From assembly GCF_003952345.1 (NCBI RefSeq), contig NZ_CP034433.1, positions 1,240,001 to 1,304,000 of the forward strand: a DNA stretch of 64,000 bases, given 5' to 3'. Within the stretch, counting starts at the first letter, position 1. Each line of letters begins with the position of its first letter. Below the pieces are notes generated by a model, which was not told where the DNA came from, searched no databases, and saw only the letters and a list, made by a program, of their open reading frames with translations. Below, in pieces: positions 41,815-51,159 of this stretch. Position numbers and translations under genes: made by a program. Origin of the DNA: Iodobacter ciconiae. Lineage in GTDB: Bacteria > Pseudomonadota > Gammaproteobacteria > Burkholderiales > Chitinibacteraceae.

Positions 41815-41870
41815 AAAAGCGCCACGGTCTTTCCTTGTCATTATTACGCAAGAAACCGTGGCACTTTTTT
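41815..41870 (+). terminator. Long terminator-like hairpin in the pnp leader
   Basis: A stem of about 18 bp with few mismatches (AAAAGCGCCACGGT... with ACCGTGGCACTTTTTT), loop near 18 nt, ending in six T residues. It lies after the rpsO terminator and the candidate pnp promoter, and 175 nt before pnp. In enterobacteria a double-stranded leader stem of pnp is cut by RNase III for autoregulation; this could be the counterpart or an attenuator. Confidence 0.6.
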
Positions 41871-42045
41871 GAGTAAGAACTTTCAAACCTGTCAAACAGC
41901 GGTTTTGGCGGCGGGTTGAAGAAGTCCCGGTGTTTGGTTTGCCGGGCCTATTGGTTGTGCCGAAGCCGGCAGCAGTTCAGTCACGCTGCAGCGGAAACCG
42001 ATCACGCCTTGGACTGGAGGCGTTAGTGTGAAAAAAGGAAAGTCA

Positions 42046-44193
42046 GTGTTCAATAAAATTGTGAAATCATTCCAGTACGGTAAGCATAATGTCACCATGG
42101 AAATTGGTGAAATTGCCCGTCAGGCTAGTGGCGCCGTTCTGATTAATATGGACGATACCGTTGTTCTCGTGACGGTTGTGGCCGCACGTGATGTTAAGCC
42201 GGGCCAGGATTTCTTCCCGCTGACCGTTGATTACCAAGAGCGTACTTATGCTGCTGGTCGCATCCCCGGTGGTTTCTTTAAGCGTGAAGGCCGTCCTTCC
42301 GAAAAAGAAATTTTAACTTGTCGTCTGATTGATCGTCCGATTCGTCCCCTGTTTCCTGAAGGTTTTTACAACGATATCCAGATTATTGCGACTGTGATGT
42401 CGGTTAATCCTGAAGTTGATCCAGATATCGTTGCGATGCTGGGTGCTTCTGCTGCTCTGTCGATCTCTGGTGTGCCCTTTGATGGCCCGATCGGCGCTGC
42501 GCGCGTGGCTTACATTAATGGTGAATATGTACTTTGCCCAACATTGTCTGAGCTGAAAACTAGCCAGATGGATCTGGTGGTTGCAGGTACTTCACAAGCT
42601 GTATTGATGGTTGAATCTGAAGCGGACGAATTGTCCGAATCCATCATGCTGGGTGCCGTTGTATTTGGTCACGAGCAAATGCAAGTGGCGATCAATGCAA
42701 TCAATGAACTGGCTGATGAAGCTAACCCTGAATTGTTTGTATGGGATGAGCCGGTTGCAAATGAAGCGCTGATTGCACAGGTTCGCGCTGTTGCTGCTGC
42801 AGGCCTGTCAGAAGCATTTAAATTGCGCCAAAAGCAATTACGTACCATCAAAATCAATGAAACCTGGGCTTTGGTTAAGGCGGCCTTGATTACTGACGAA
42901 ACCGGCACTTTGGCTGCTAACGAAATCAAGGGCATTTTCAAAGGCCTGGAAGCTGAGATCGTTCGTGGTCAGATTCTGGATGGCTACCCGCGTATTGACG
43001 GTCGTGATACACGCACTGTGCGCCCTATTACGATTCGTTCGGGTGTATTGCCGCGTACGCACGGCTCGGTACTGTTTACTCGTGGTGAAACTCAAGCGAT
43101 TGCAGTTGCTACCCTGGGTACTAAACTGGACGAGCAAAAAATTGATGCATTGGCAGGTGCTTACACCGATCGCTTTATGCTGCATTACAATTTCCCTCCG
43201 TATTCGACCGGTGAAACAGGTCGCGTAGGTACGCCAAAGCGTCGTGAAATTGGTCACGGTCGTCTGGCTAAGCGTGCACTGGCTGCGATGCTGCCATCTG
43301 TTGAAGACTTTGGCTACTCGATGCGCGTTGTTTCGGAAATTACCGAATCAAACGGCTCCAGCTCGATGGCTTCGGTTTGTGGTGGTTGTCTGGCGCTGAT
43401 GGATGCGGGCGTGCCGATGAAAAACCACGTGGCCGGTATTGCCATGGGTCTGATCAAAGAAGGCAATCGTTTTGCAGTATTGTCCGATATCCTGGGTGAT
43501 GAAGATCATTTGGGTGATATGGACTTTAAAGTTGCGGGTACTGAAAACGGTATCACTGCACTGCAAATGGACATCAAAATCAACGGTATCACTAAAGAGA
43601 TCATGAAAGTGGCTCTGGATCAGGCGCAAGAAGGCCGTGTGCATATCCTTGCCATCATGAAAGGTACAATGGAAGGCGCGCGCACTGAAGTGAGCGAGCA
43701 TGCTCCACGCCTGTATACGATGAAAATCAATCCGGAAAAAATCCGTGATGTGATCGGCAAGGGTGGTTCGGTGATTCGTGCCCTGACTGAAGAAACGGGC
43801 ACTCAGATTGATATCCAGGAAGATGGCACGATCACCATCGCTTCAGTCTCTGCTGAAGGCGCGGATGAAGCTAAACGCCGCATCGCTGATATCACGGCTG
43901 AAGTTGAAATCGGCAAGATCTACGAAGGTCCGGTTGTTAAGATTCTGGACAACAACGTAGGCGCGATTGTGTCGATCATGCCGGGCAAAGATGGTCTGGT
44001 TCACATTAGTCAGATTGCTAACGAGCGCATTAAAAACGTGGGCGATTACTTGAAAGAAGGCCAGGTTGTGCGCGTTAAAGTGATCGAGCAAGACGAGCGT
44101 GGCCGTATTCGTTTGTCTATCAAGGCGGTAAGTAATGAAGAGACGCCTGCTGCAGAGGTTGTTGCAGCTGCTCCGGTTGAAGTCGCAGAGTAA
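42046..44193 (+). CDS. pnp: Polyribonucleotide nucleotidyltransferase (PNPase)
   Basis: Phosphorolytic 3'-5' exoribonuclease of mRNA decay. 715 residues from GTG 42046, which has AAGGAA upstream and gives the family start [21 protein letters not shown]; a GTG six codons earlier (42028) is less likely. Two RNase PH-like domains (1-145, 310-550) with the helical linker between them; catalytic-region motifs [20 protein letters not shown] domain ([16 protein letters not shown]) and C-terminal S1 domain ([18 protein letters not shown]). Followed by a strong terminator. Confidence 0.98.
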   Translation: MFNKIVKSFQYGKHNVTMEIGEIARQASGAVLINMDDTVVLVTVVAARDVKPGQDFFPLTVDYQERTYAAGRIPGGFFKREGRPSEKEILTCRLIDRPIRPLFPEGFYNDIQIIATVMSVNPEVDPDIVAMLGASAALSISGVPFDGPIGAARVAYINGEYVLCPTLSELKTSQMDLVVAGTSQAVLMVESEADELSESIMLGAVVFGHEQMQVAINAINELADEANPELFVWDEPVANEALIAQVRAVAAAGLSEAFKLRQKQLRTIKINETWALVKAALITDETGTLAANEIKGIFKGLEAEIVRGQILDGYPRIDGRDTRTVRPITIRSGVLPRTHGSVLFTRGETQAIAVATLGTKLDEQKIDALAGAYTDRFMLHYNFPPYSTGETGRVGTPKRREIGHGRLAKRALAAMLPSVEDFGYSMRVVSEITESNGSSSMASVCGGCLALMDAGVPMKNHVAGIAMGLIKEGNRFAVLSDILGDEDHLGDMDFKVAGTENGITALQMDIKINGITKEIMKVALDQAQEGRVHILAIMKGTMEGARTEVSEHAPRLYTMKINPEKIRDVIGKGGSVIRALTEETGTQIDIQEDGTITIASVSAEGADEAKRRIADITAEVEIGKIYEGPVVKILDNNVGAIVSIMPGKDGLVHISQIANERIKNVGDYLKEGQVVRVKVIEQDERGRIRLSIKAVSNEETPAAEVVAAAPVEVAE

Positions 44194-44211
44194 TCTTTGC
44201 GTTTTACCTAT

Positions 44212-44244
44212 AAAAATGCCGACCTTAAGGGGTCGGCATTTTTT
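44212..44244 (+). terminator. Rho-independent terminator of pnp
   Basis: 13-bp stem AAAAATGCCGACC/GGTCGGCATTTTT, 6-nt loop, T run; 18 nt after the stop. Confidence 0.93.
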
Positions 44245-44270
44245 GTCTGGATTTATTACAGATATCGAAA

Positions 44271-44920
44271 TTAGATTACAGAGTGATACTGGCGCTTATT
44301 GCTAACCAGCCAATCGAGTAGCGGCTGCCATTGTTCACGATCTTGCCTGGTGCGCGAAGCAGGCAAATCAAATAGCGTTAGCCCGCGCTGAATGCTTTGT
44401 ACATAAAGCTGTGTTTCTCTGATACAGGTGAGCAGAGGCAGATCGAATTGCTTTAAAAAGTCGGTAAGTTGCTGGGCCGATTGGGCGCGCGGGTTGACTC
44501 TCATTCCTACAACTGCCACAGAGATTTTTTCTTTGCGAATGGCTTTTACTTCTACAAGCTTTTCAAAAAATGTCGCACTGGCCCACATATCAAAAGCAGA
44601 GGGGAGTACGGGAATTACCACATGATCAACGCACATTAATGCATGCTTTAAGCGCTTGCCGTGTAAGCCTGCCGGAGAGTCTAACACTGCAATGCCGGTG
44701 CCTTTGGGGGGCTGGCTTTTTTTTCCTCATCCAGATCCCATCCAAGAATGTGCGGAGACTCGATAGGGCGTAGTGATAGCCAGTGGCGGCTGGATTGCTG
44801 GTTATCAATATCCCCCAGCATGACCATTTCTTCCTGCCATGCAAACCATGCTGCCAAATGAGTTGAGAGGGTGGATTTGCCACTTCCACCTTTGGGGTTT
44901 GCAATAAGTATGCTGCGCAT
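44271..44920 (-). pseudogene. ParA/MinD-type ATPase, split by a -1 frameshift
   Basis: About 215 residues in two frames. 44920-44681 gives the N-terminus with the deviant Walker A motif NPKGGSGKST and GDIDNQQSS; the other frame, down to 44271, gives LDSPAGLHGKRLKHALMCVD and PVLPSAFDMWA, conserved in chromosomal ParA-like proteins. A -1 shift joins them between 44706 and 44721, where the minus strand has eight A residues (GAA AAA AAA) followed by six C residues. A one-base deletion in the C run, or -1 slippage on the A run, would both restore a family-like sequence (PPKGTGIAVLDSP). Divergent from a putative DNA-binding protein. Likely role: positioning of a cell component, not plasmid partition, since no ParB is seen. 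Confidence 0.8.
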
Positions 44921-44999
44921 AGTGCCCTGAGTGTGAATTCAACGGTTTAATATTATTTATATAGTTTATACTGTTTTTACCTTATGTGGGAGGTGCGCC

Positions 45000-45443
45000 A
45001 TGGCTTCGAGTAAAGTTAAAGAAATAATTGAACAGTTGGTTGTAGAGCAAAATAAAGCTATCGTAAGAAAAAATTCAGTGAATCAAAGAAAAACAACCCG
45101 GTCTGATATAGATATCAAGCGCTCTGGTGCTGACCCTGTTTTTCAGGGGCCAGAATCTGCTGAAGTGGAGCATCTTTTTGAGGTTAAAAAGGGAAAAATG
45201 AGTAGGGAAAAGAGGGCAAAGAGGACAAAGTTAGTGCGTGATAGCTTTACGATTCCAGAGGTGGAGTACCTGCAGCTTGCCATATTAAAACAGCGCTGCC
45301 TGGAGGCGGGTTTGGAGGTTAAAAAAAGTGAGTTGCTAAGAGTTGGTTTGCAGGCGTTAGCATTGATGTCTGGCTCGCAATTAGTTAAACAGTTTGATTT
45401 AATTGAAAAATTAAAAACGGGGAGGCCTTCTAAAAAGGCATAA
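45000..45443 (+). CDS. Unknown basic protein with putative ribbon-helix-helix C-terminus
   Basis: 147 residues, very rich in lysine and arginine. The first 80 residues look disordered. The C-terminal part (RDSFTIPEVEYLQLAILKQR ... VKKSELLRVGLQALALM) follows the pattern of ribbon-helix-helix or small plasmid-partition proteins: a short strand, then two helices with a KKSELLR turn. It is divergent from the ParA-type ATPase, 79 nt apart, across an AT-rich promoter region, so it may be its DNA-binding partner or regulator. Start ATG 45000 has GGGAGG upstream. Function not known. Confidence 0.7.
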   Translation: MASSKVKEIIEQLVVEQNKAIVRKNSVNQRKTTRSDIDIKRSGADPVFQGPESAEVEHLFEVKKGKMSREKRAKRTKLVRDSFTIPEVEYLQLAILKQRCLEAGLEVKKSELLRVGLQALALMSGSQLVKQFDLIEKLKTGRPSKKA

Positions 45444-45658
45444 GAGGTAGGCTAAAGAAGTTACGGTCGCTGTAAACAACTCATTTGGCCGGATATTTTT
45501 TTAATCAGGCCGCTAATAAATTTAATGCCGGCAGAGTGCTATATCTGTTTTATTTATATGCACAAGAGGTGAAAGATTTTTATAGATTTTATTTTTGTGT
45601 GTGAAAGGTGGTAAATGGTGTGTTGGCCAATGATTTTTCAGTCATTTGAAGAAAAGCA

Positions 45659-45688
45659 AGCCTGAAAGAAGTTATGCTTCTTCAGGCT
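45659..45688. terminator. Bidirectional terminator between convergent genes
   Basis: 8-bp stem AGCCTGAA/TTCAGGCT with inner AAG/CTT pairing, followed by GTTTTAA on the plus strand and TGCTTTTCTTC on the minus strand. It sits between the ends of the ribbon-helix-helix gene and the TerB-like gene. Confidence 0.65.
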
Positions 45689-45706
45689 GTTTTAAATATG
45701 GGGTGC

Positions 45707-46120
45707 TTATGATTCAAAGGCAGATTGCAATGCATCCAGTGTAAGATGCCAATGGTTTAGCATATGGCCAAATACAGCCAGCTCGGCATCATTAATAATT
45801 TGATCCGATTTGGATAAATCAAGAGCCATCGCAGCAACATGCAGGCGTTTTTTATGGTCACTTACGCTGTCTAAAATAAAGTCGATTCTTTCGCGATTAA
45901 TCAGGCTAATCCGGCCGTCTTCATCTGCTTCGTCTGAGATGTCATTGCAATAATCCTGTAAAACCTGAATAAAACCCTTGCGGCTAATGCCAATGGCTTC
46001 ATAAACATGCAAATGCTCTAATTCCTCTAGTTCTTCCGGATTGAAATTGCCATCACAGACCATTTGCATGACTAAAATCCGAGCCATTGCTTCAGGGCTA
46101 TTGTTCGCGTATTTTTTCAT
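45707..46120 (-). CDS. TerB-like helical protein of unknown function
   Basis: 137 residues, all-helical, acidic, resembling the TerB/DjlA N-terminal fold: MARILVMQMVCDGNFNPEELEELEHL is the typical first helix with a D..F...E pattern, and AMALDLSKSDQIINDAELAVFGHML the second half with a second DxxIxxxE motif. Such domains probably bind metals at membrane stress complexes, but no other ter genes occur here, so a tellurite role is not implied. Overlaps the upstream thioesterase gene by 23 bases, so they are cotranscribed. Confidence 0.65.
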   Translation of the reverse strand: MKKYANNSPEAMARILVMQMVCDGNFNPEELEELEHLHVYEAIGISRKGFIQVLQDYCNDISDEADEDGRISLINRERIDFILDSVSDHKKRLHVAAMALDLSKSDQIINDAELAVFGHMLNHWHLTLDALQSAFES

Positions 46121-46562
46121 TTTTTTCCTTTAGTTCTTTGAGTGCGTGCTCAAAAGATGCTGGCGCGGGCGCCCGTTTACGTGTTGTATGGTAATCAAAA
46201 AAGACAATGGATGTTTTGGCAAGTGCAATTTCAGTCTGATCAATTGCGTGGCTAACCCGGTAATATAAATCAAAACCAATATGACTTAGCTGATCTACAA
46301 ACAGCGTGATATTGAGCTGATCACCCAAAAAAGCCTCACGCCGAAATTGAATTTCAACATCTGCCAATATAATGCCGGGCTGTGTTGTATTGCCCAGTTC
46401 TGTGTGGTTTAAATGTGTTAAAAAGCGAAGTCTGGCCTCGTGAAGCATACCAAGTAATGCCTGATTTGCAAGATGATTTCCATAATTAAGATCTGTAACC
46501 CGGACATCCAGCCGGGTTGTGAAATCCGCACCCTCCGGCAGCATTAGTTTAAGTCTGGGCAT
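46098..46562 (-). CDS. 4HBT-family acyl-CoA thioesterase
   Basis: 154 residues of the hotdog fold: RVTDLNYGNHLANQALLGMLHEARLRFL has the Asp-x-N-Y-G-N-H-L active-site pattern of YbgC/FadM-type thioesterases (usually DxDxxGHVN), and VEIQFRREAFLGDQL the strand. The substrate is not visible. A 23-base overlap with the TerB-like gene downstream indicates coupled translation. Confidence 0.82.
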   Translation of the reverse strand: MPRLKLMLPEGADFTTRLDVRVTDLNYGNHLANQALLGMLHEARLRFLTHLNHTELGNTTQPGIILADVEIQFRREAFLGDQLNITLFVDQLSHIGFDLYYRVSHAIDQTEIALAKTSIVFFDYHTTRKRAPAPASFEHALKELKEKNEKIREQ

Positions 46563-46683
46563 GGTTGCATCAATGGTGAAATATATAGGCTAACGAGTGT
46601 ATGCTGAAGCTTTATACAAGGCAACAGGCGCTTGCTGTTAAACTAATTGGGTATATCTGTATTTTTAAATAGGGAGGCTGATC

Positions 46684-47139
46684 ATGTACCAGCGTATTTT
46701 AGTGCCGGTAGATAATAGTGATACAAGCGCGGCTGCCATTGTGGAAGGGCGGCGTTTTGCCAGGGATCAAAAGGCGAAAGTAAAGTTGATCCATGTTGTT
46801 GATTTAGCTCAGTTTGCATGGAGCGCCAACGAGTTCCTGGACGTGCCGCAATTACAAAATGCATTACGTCAGTCGGGTGAGAAATTACTGGCTGAGCTGG
46901 CGGAGGGATTAAGAACTGATGATCTTGATGTAGAAACCGGCTTGCTTGAATCATGGGGAGGGAATCTGGCGTCGGCAATTGTGAATGAAGCAAGTAGCTG
47001 GTCGGCGGATTTAATTGTTATGGGGACCCATGGTTATGGCGGATTGACCCATTTATTAATGGGAAGTGTAGCCGAAGGTGTTGTGCATGCGACACCTGTG
47101 CCTGTTTTGTTAGTGCGGGCGAAGGCGAATGATAAGTAA
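46684..47139 (+). CDS. Universal stress protein, UspA family
   Basis: 151 residues: MYQRILVPVDNSDTS at the N-terminus and the ATP-binding motif GTHGYGGLTHLLMGSVAE near the C-terminus, which marks the nucleotide-binding class. Strong ribosome site GGGAGG 7 nt before ATG. The 3' end overlaps the radical SAM gene by 11 bases. Confidence 0.95.
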   Translation: MYQRILVPVDNSDTSAAAIVEGRRFARDQKAKVKLIHVVDLAQFAWSANEFLDVPQLQNALRQSGEKLLAELAEGLRTDDLDVETGLLESWGGNLASAIVNEASSWSADLIVMGTHGYGGLTHLLMGSVAEGVVHATPVPVLLVRAKANDK

Positions 47140-47986
47140 GACGCTGCTGCAAGTGGTTGATCACAGCCGGGACAGTGCCGGCTGTGTTTATGTTTATCCC
47201 GTTGTATCCCGGCGTGCGGGCGGGGTTTCGGTGGGAATTAATTTAAATCCGAATAATGCCTGCAACTGGCGCTGTGTGTATTGCCAGGTGCCTGATTTAA
47301 GCCGGGGCGGCGCACCGGAGCTGAACCTGGATTTAATGGAGGCTGAGTTACATCAGCTGCTGCAGGATATTGTGCAGGGCGATTTTATGCAGAGTCGTGT
47401 TCCGCTTGAGGCGCAGCGCTTAAATGATGTGGCTTTTTCTGGCAATGGTGAGCCTACGAGCAGCTTGCAGTTTTTAAGTTGTGTAGAGCGCGTGATTGCA
47501 GTACTGAGGCATTTTGATCTGGTCGGCAAAATTAAGCTGGTATTGATTACCAATGGCAGCCAGCTGGATCGGCGGCAGGTGCAAACGGCTTTGAGTTTGA
47601 TGAAAAACTGTGGCGGAGAGGTGTGGTTCAAGCTTGATCGTGCACCTATGGATGGGTTTTCACAGGTAAATCAGATTTCGCTTAAAAGATCGCAAGTTAC
47701 CCGACGTTTGCTGCTGGCAGCAAAGCACTGCCCTACATGGATTCAAACCTGTATGTTTGAGATGGATGGTGCGTTACCTAGCGAGCTGCAATTGCAGGGT
47801 TATCTGGATTTTCTGCAGGAGTGCATGGCTGAAGGTGCACTTTTGGAAGGGGTGTTGCTTTACGGGCTGGCGCGACCCTCCATGCAGCCGGAGGCGTCAA
47901 GGCTGGCCGCAGCCCCTGCTTTGTGGATGCAGGAGTTAGCCCGGCGAATCACCGGGCTTGGGCTGGAAGTAAAATTAAGCCTGTAG
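47129..47986 (+). CDS. Radical SAM protein of unknown substrate
   Basis: 285 residues with the cluster motif CNWRCVYC (CX3CX2C) in LNPNNACNWRCVYCQVPDL, a GEP-like motif FSGNGEPTSSLQF, and a partial TIM barrel. The layout resembles the short radical SAM proteins related to wyosine/TYW1-like or YfkA-type families; the substrate cannot be assigned. Starts inside the end of the stress-protein gene (11-base overlap, GAAGG upstream) and ends overlapping a convergent HTH gene by 12 bases. Confidence 0.88.
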   Translation: MISKTLLQVVDHSRDSAGCVYVYPVVSRRAGGVSVGINLNPNNACNWRCVYCQVPDLSRGGAPELNLDLMEAELHQLLQDIVQGDFMQSRVPLEAQRLNDVAFSGNGEPTSSLQFLSCVERVIAVLRHFDLVGKIKLVLITNGSQLDRRQVQTALSLMKNCGGEVWFKLDRAPMDGFSQVNQISLKRSQVTRRLLLAAKHCPTWIQTCMFEMDGALPSELQLQGYLDFLQECMAEGALLEGVLLYGLARPSMQPEASRLAAAPALWMQELARRITGLGLEVKLSL

Positions 47987-48301
47987 TTGGCTGGAGGCAG
48001 GCTGCTGGCGCGGTTTTTCTTCGTCATGGGCCTGTGCCGCAGCGCGGAGCGTGTTGTACAGTTCTACACGTTCTTCACGAAGATGCTGAATGATTTGGTA
48101 GTCCTCGCGGTTGATTCGCTCCAAATCAATTTGTTCAACATGAACAACGCGCAGAAGCTCTCTAACCGGGCGTGGCATATTCCGCCCGCTTTCGTAGCGG
48201 GAGCCACCACTTTGTGTTACCCCGATTTTGCTCCAGAATTCTTGCTGGTTCATGCCTAGTTGTTGACGAACTTCGCGTGGATTGATGGTTTGGTTTTGCA
48301 T
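47975..48301 (-). CDS. XRE-like helix-turn-helix transcriptional regulator
   Basis: 108 residues with one HTH: REVRQQLGMNQQEFWSKIGV is helix 1-2 and TQSGGSRYESGRNMPRPV the recognition helix and turn. The rest forms a coiled-coil-like helix (REDYQIIQHLREERVELYNTLR) and a polar tail. Its 3' end overlaps the convergent radical SAM gene by 12 bases. The upstream region carries three TTACAC repeats that may be its operators (see findings). Target genes unknown. Confidence 0.87.
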   Translation of the reverse strand: MQNQTINPREVRQQLGMNQQEFWSKIGVTQSGGSRYESGRNMPRPVRELLRVVHVEQIDLERINREDYQIIQHLREERVELYNTLRAAAQAHDEEKPRQQPASSQLQA

Positions 48302-49306
48302 GGTTTTTCCTCTTTGTGGCGCATGCGCGTACTGGGCGCGCTCAGCAGCCTCATGTCATCTGAATGTTGGCGTCATTTTAACGATCTAATTCACAATGCA
48401 CATGTCACTATTACACGATTAATCCTGTGATAATTTACACAAAAGTAAGGGAACTTATTACACAGCATTTTGAATGAGAAATTTCTGAATGGCTATTTCA
48501 TTTTTAATAAAAAAGCGAATGAAAATGATTTTTTCTAATTGATGTGTATTATTTTTGCAATTCGGGTTGTTTTGCTTATGTTGGTTATAGTGAATTGTGA
48601 TATGGGGCGATTGTTGATTGCTGCTCATGATTTAGCTTTGGGGTAATGAAGGCACAAATTGTAATATAAATGTAATAATTATGAGTATGCGTTTTTTTGC
48701 CTTAAGGCATGGCTAATAAATGCCTGGTTGCCTCTGTTCTTTATATTTTGCTAGCTAAAATGCCTCGCACGGCTTTGATTTTATAACAGGGGCATTTATA
48801 TGTTTATGTATCACATTATCATTTTTATATGAAAATATCATTTACTGAAATGTGTGAAAGTGAGTAAAAAAATTTCAAAAAATGATCATAAGATGATATC
48901 TATGTATTTATATTCGGATTGGTGTTATATACACCTCAGCAAAAATTTTGACTGATTCGACTTATTATTTGTGCGATTCTATGCAAAGTGGGTGGATTGC
49001 TGTTTTGTGTCGTTGGAAAATAAAATGAAATATTGCCTTTATGATAATCCAGGGCGTTTAAACAAGAGAATATAAGGAACGATGCCATTGCTGATGTGTA
49101 AGCGTTTGTTAGATTTGGAAAAGCTTGTTTCATTGCAGGAAGCTCTGTCTTGGATGAGGTGCTTGGTTTAGTCGAAATCTAATTTGTGACTAGCAAGTGA
49201 CGGTCCTTCTTGCACGTATTGATCAATAAAACCAAATACAGGCGGATTGATTTATCGGGCAGGGAGGATGGCCGGTGTTGTCTGCTGGATTTGTGCGTGG
49301 GCCGGC
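48302..49306. other. 1-kb AT-rich gene-poor interval between the HTH gene and comF
   Basis: Much lower G+C than the neighbours and no frame that looks like a normal gene. Two very short plus-strand frames with starts (49025-49075, 16 residues; 49082-49171, 29 residues, preceded by AAGGAACG) are the only candidates. The HTH promoter lies at its left end. The composition suggests acquired or decayed DNA. Confidence 0.6.
48411..48463. promoter_or_regulatory. Three TTACAC direct repeats upstream of the HTH gene
   Basis: TTACAC at 48411, 48435 and 48458, spaced 24 and 23 nt (about two helical turns), 110-162 nt before the HTH start codon. They are a candidate operator array for the adjacent regulator. 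Short hexamers can recur by chance in AT-rich DNA. Confidence 0.35.
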
Positions 49307-50017
49307 TTACAAGGCCCTGGCTAATACCCAGTTATCTACTCTGGCGGCACCTGCTTCTTTTAAGCAGCTTGCTGCAGCATGCAGGCTGGAGCCGGATGTC
49401 ATTACATCATCAATCAGGACAATATGTTTTCCTTCGATGTTTGATTTTGTACTAAAGGCTTGTTGCATATTCTTATGACGCTCTGCCTGAGACAGGCGTG
49501 CCTGGTGTTCGGTATTGATGTGCCGCTTTAGCAGCTCTGGCCTGAGTGTAAGTTGTAGCTGCCTTGCTATTGGTTTTGCCAGCTCAAAGGCTTGGTTGTA
49601 ACCACGCTCTTTTAGTCGTTCGGGGTGCAGCGGAAGTGGCACAATAAAATCCGGTCGGGCTGCGCTTGATACTCTTTTTAACAGTAACTGCCCCAGCGTG
49701 GGAAGAAGTGACCAGTTTTCCGAGAATTTGGCTGCAATAATCAGCTGGGTAATCGGGGCTGTGTAGGCAAAAGCTGCAAGACTGAAATCAAAGGCGGGCG
49801 GATGATTTAGGCAGGCTGCGCACAGGCCGCCATCATGGGCAGGCAGGGCGCACTGCGGGCAGAGCGCCTGAGTCAAATATGGCAAGTGGTTCAGGCAGGC
49901 CGGGCAAAGCGCGCTGTTTTTACAGCTTGCGGCGCAGAGTGAACAGCTGCATGGCGGTGTACAGTTGTTCAAAAAGTTGATGATAAAATTTGACAACTTA
50001 GCGCCCGCTTCAGACAA
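49307..50017 (-). CDS. ComF-family double zinc-ribbon phosphoribosyltransferase-like protein
   Basis: 236 residues. N-terminal zinc-ribbon-type cysteine pairs (CSLC, CPAC, CPQC, CAAC, residues 19-72) and a C-terminal type I phosphoribosyltransferase domain with [19 protein letters not shown]. Family members assist natural transformation (ComF/ComFC) or gluconate use (GntX). The start is uncertain: the longest frame begins with TTG at 50017. Divergent from bioB, the frequent comF/bio neighbourhood. Confidence 0.9.
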   Translation of the reverse strand: MSEAGAKLSNFIINFLNNCTPPCSCSLCAASCKNSALCPACLNHLPYLTQALCPQCALPAHDGGLCAACLNHPPAFDFSLAAFAYTAPITQLIIAAKFSENWSLLPTLGQLLLKRVSSAARPDFIVPLPLHPERLKERGYNQAFELAKPIARQLQLTLRPELLKRHINTEHQARLSQAERHKNMQQAFSTKSNIEGKHIVLIDDVMTSGSSLHAAASCLKEAGAARVDNWVLARAL

Positions 50018-50086
50018 TCACACTTTGATTATGCGTTTTGCCTTGGAAATTACCAGCTTCCTGTGCTGGCCCAAGGCTACCTTTGG

Positions 50087-51097
50087 ATGTCTACGCCCAT
50101 GACGATGCCTCAAGAAACCCAAGCCCATACCGTTGAATTTAAGCGTTTAACACCTCACCCGGAAAGTGGTGCTTACTCGCTTGATGCGGTGGCCGAGTTG
50201 TTTGAGCTGCCTTTTAATGATCTGGTATTTCGCGCCCAGACCGTGCATCGTCAGTATTTTGATGCTAATAAAGTACAGCTTTCAACCTTGCTGTCGGTCA
50301 AAACTGGTGGCTGTTCGGAAGACTGCGGCTATTGCTCGCAATCGGCACGCCATGACACGGGTCTTGAAAAAGCAGCGTTGATGAATGCGGATGAAGTGAT
50401 TGATGCGGCCCGCATTGCCAAAGAGAACGGTGCATCACGTTTTTGTATGGGTGCTGCGTGGCGCGGCCCCAAGACTAAAGATTTAGCTGAAGTTAAGAAA
50501 ATGATAGCAGGCGTGAAAGCGCTGGGCATGGAAACGTGCGCTACTTTTGGGATGCTAAAAGAGGGTCAGGCCGAAGAGTTACGTGATTCAGGTCTGGATT
50601 ACTACAACCATAATCTAGATACCTCACCAGAGAATTATGCAAATATCGTGACTAGTCATAGTTATCAGGATCGGCTGGATACGCTGGGCAAGGTGCGTAA
50701 AGCGGGCCTGAGTGTGTGTAGCGGCGGGATTGTGGGCCTGGGCGAAACCAGGCGGGACCGTATCGGCCTGATCGCCCAGCTGGCTAATCTGGAACCGCAG
50801 CCCGATTCGGTGCCGATTAATAATCTGGTAAAAATTGAAGGCACGCCGCTGGAAGAAGGTGAAGCGATTGATTGGACAGAGTTTGTGCGCATGATTGCTG
50901 TGGCACGTATTACCATGCCTAAATCTTTTGTACGTCTGTCCGCTGGCCGCCAGCAAATGCCGGAGGCTATGCAGGCGTTGTGTTTTATGGCGGGTGCTAA
51001 TTCGATCTTTTATGGCGATAAATTATTGACTACGGGCAATCCCGATGTGAGTCGGGATCGCCGTCTGTTTGCCAAGCTGGATATTCAGCCGCTGTAG
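50087..51097 (+). CDS. bioB: Biotin synthase
   Basis: Radical SAM enzyme inserting sulfur into dethiobiotin. 336 residues from ATG 50087 (AAGG upstream; GTG 50063 would add eight residues). Cluster ligands C76, C80, C83 in [33 protein letters not shown] and the 2Fe-2S arginine region [11 protein letters not shown] are all present. Other bio genes are not in the window. Confidence 0.98.
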   Translation: MSTPMTMPQETQAHTVEFKRLTPHPESGAYSLDAVAELFELPFNDLVFRAQTVHRQYFDANKVQLSTLLSVKTGGCSEDCGYCSQSARHDTGLEKAALMNADEVIDAARIAKENGASRFCMGAAWRGPKTKDLAEVKKMIAGVKALGMETCATFGMLKEGQAEELRDSGLDYYNHNLDTSPENYANIVTSHSYQDRLDTLGKVRKAGLSVCSGGIVGLGETRRDRIGLIAQLANLEPQPDSVPINNLVKIEGTPLEEGEAIDWTEFVRMIAVARITMPKSFVRLSAGRQQMPEAMQALCFMAGANSIFYGDKLLTTGNPDVSRDRRLFAKLDIQPL

Positions 51098-51159
51098 GGT
51101 GGCGGTAAGGCTTTGTACCTTATCTCATATCAATGCCCCACTTTGCGGCTGAGTTTAAA

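Noticed and set aside
48936..49133. 65-codon minus-strand frame in the AT-rich interval
   Set aside because: Sequence has no recognisable domain and poor start; not distinguishable from chance in AT-rich DNA.
49210..49455. Plus-strand frame opposite the comF end
   Set aside because: Shadow of the comF coding strand with no start context.
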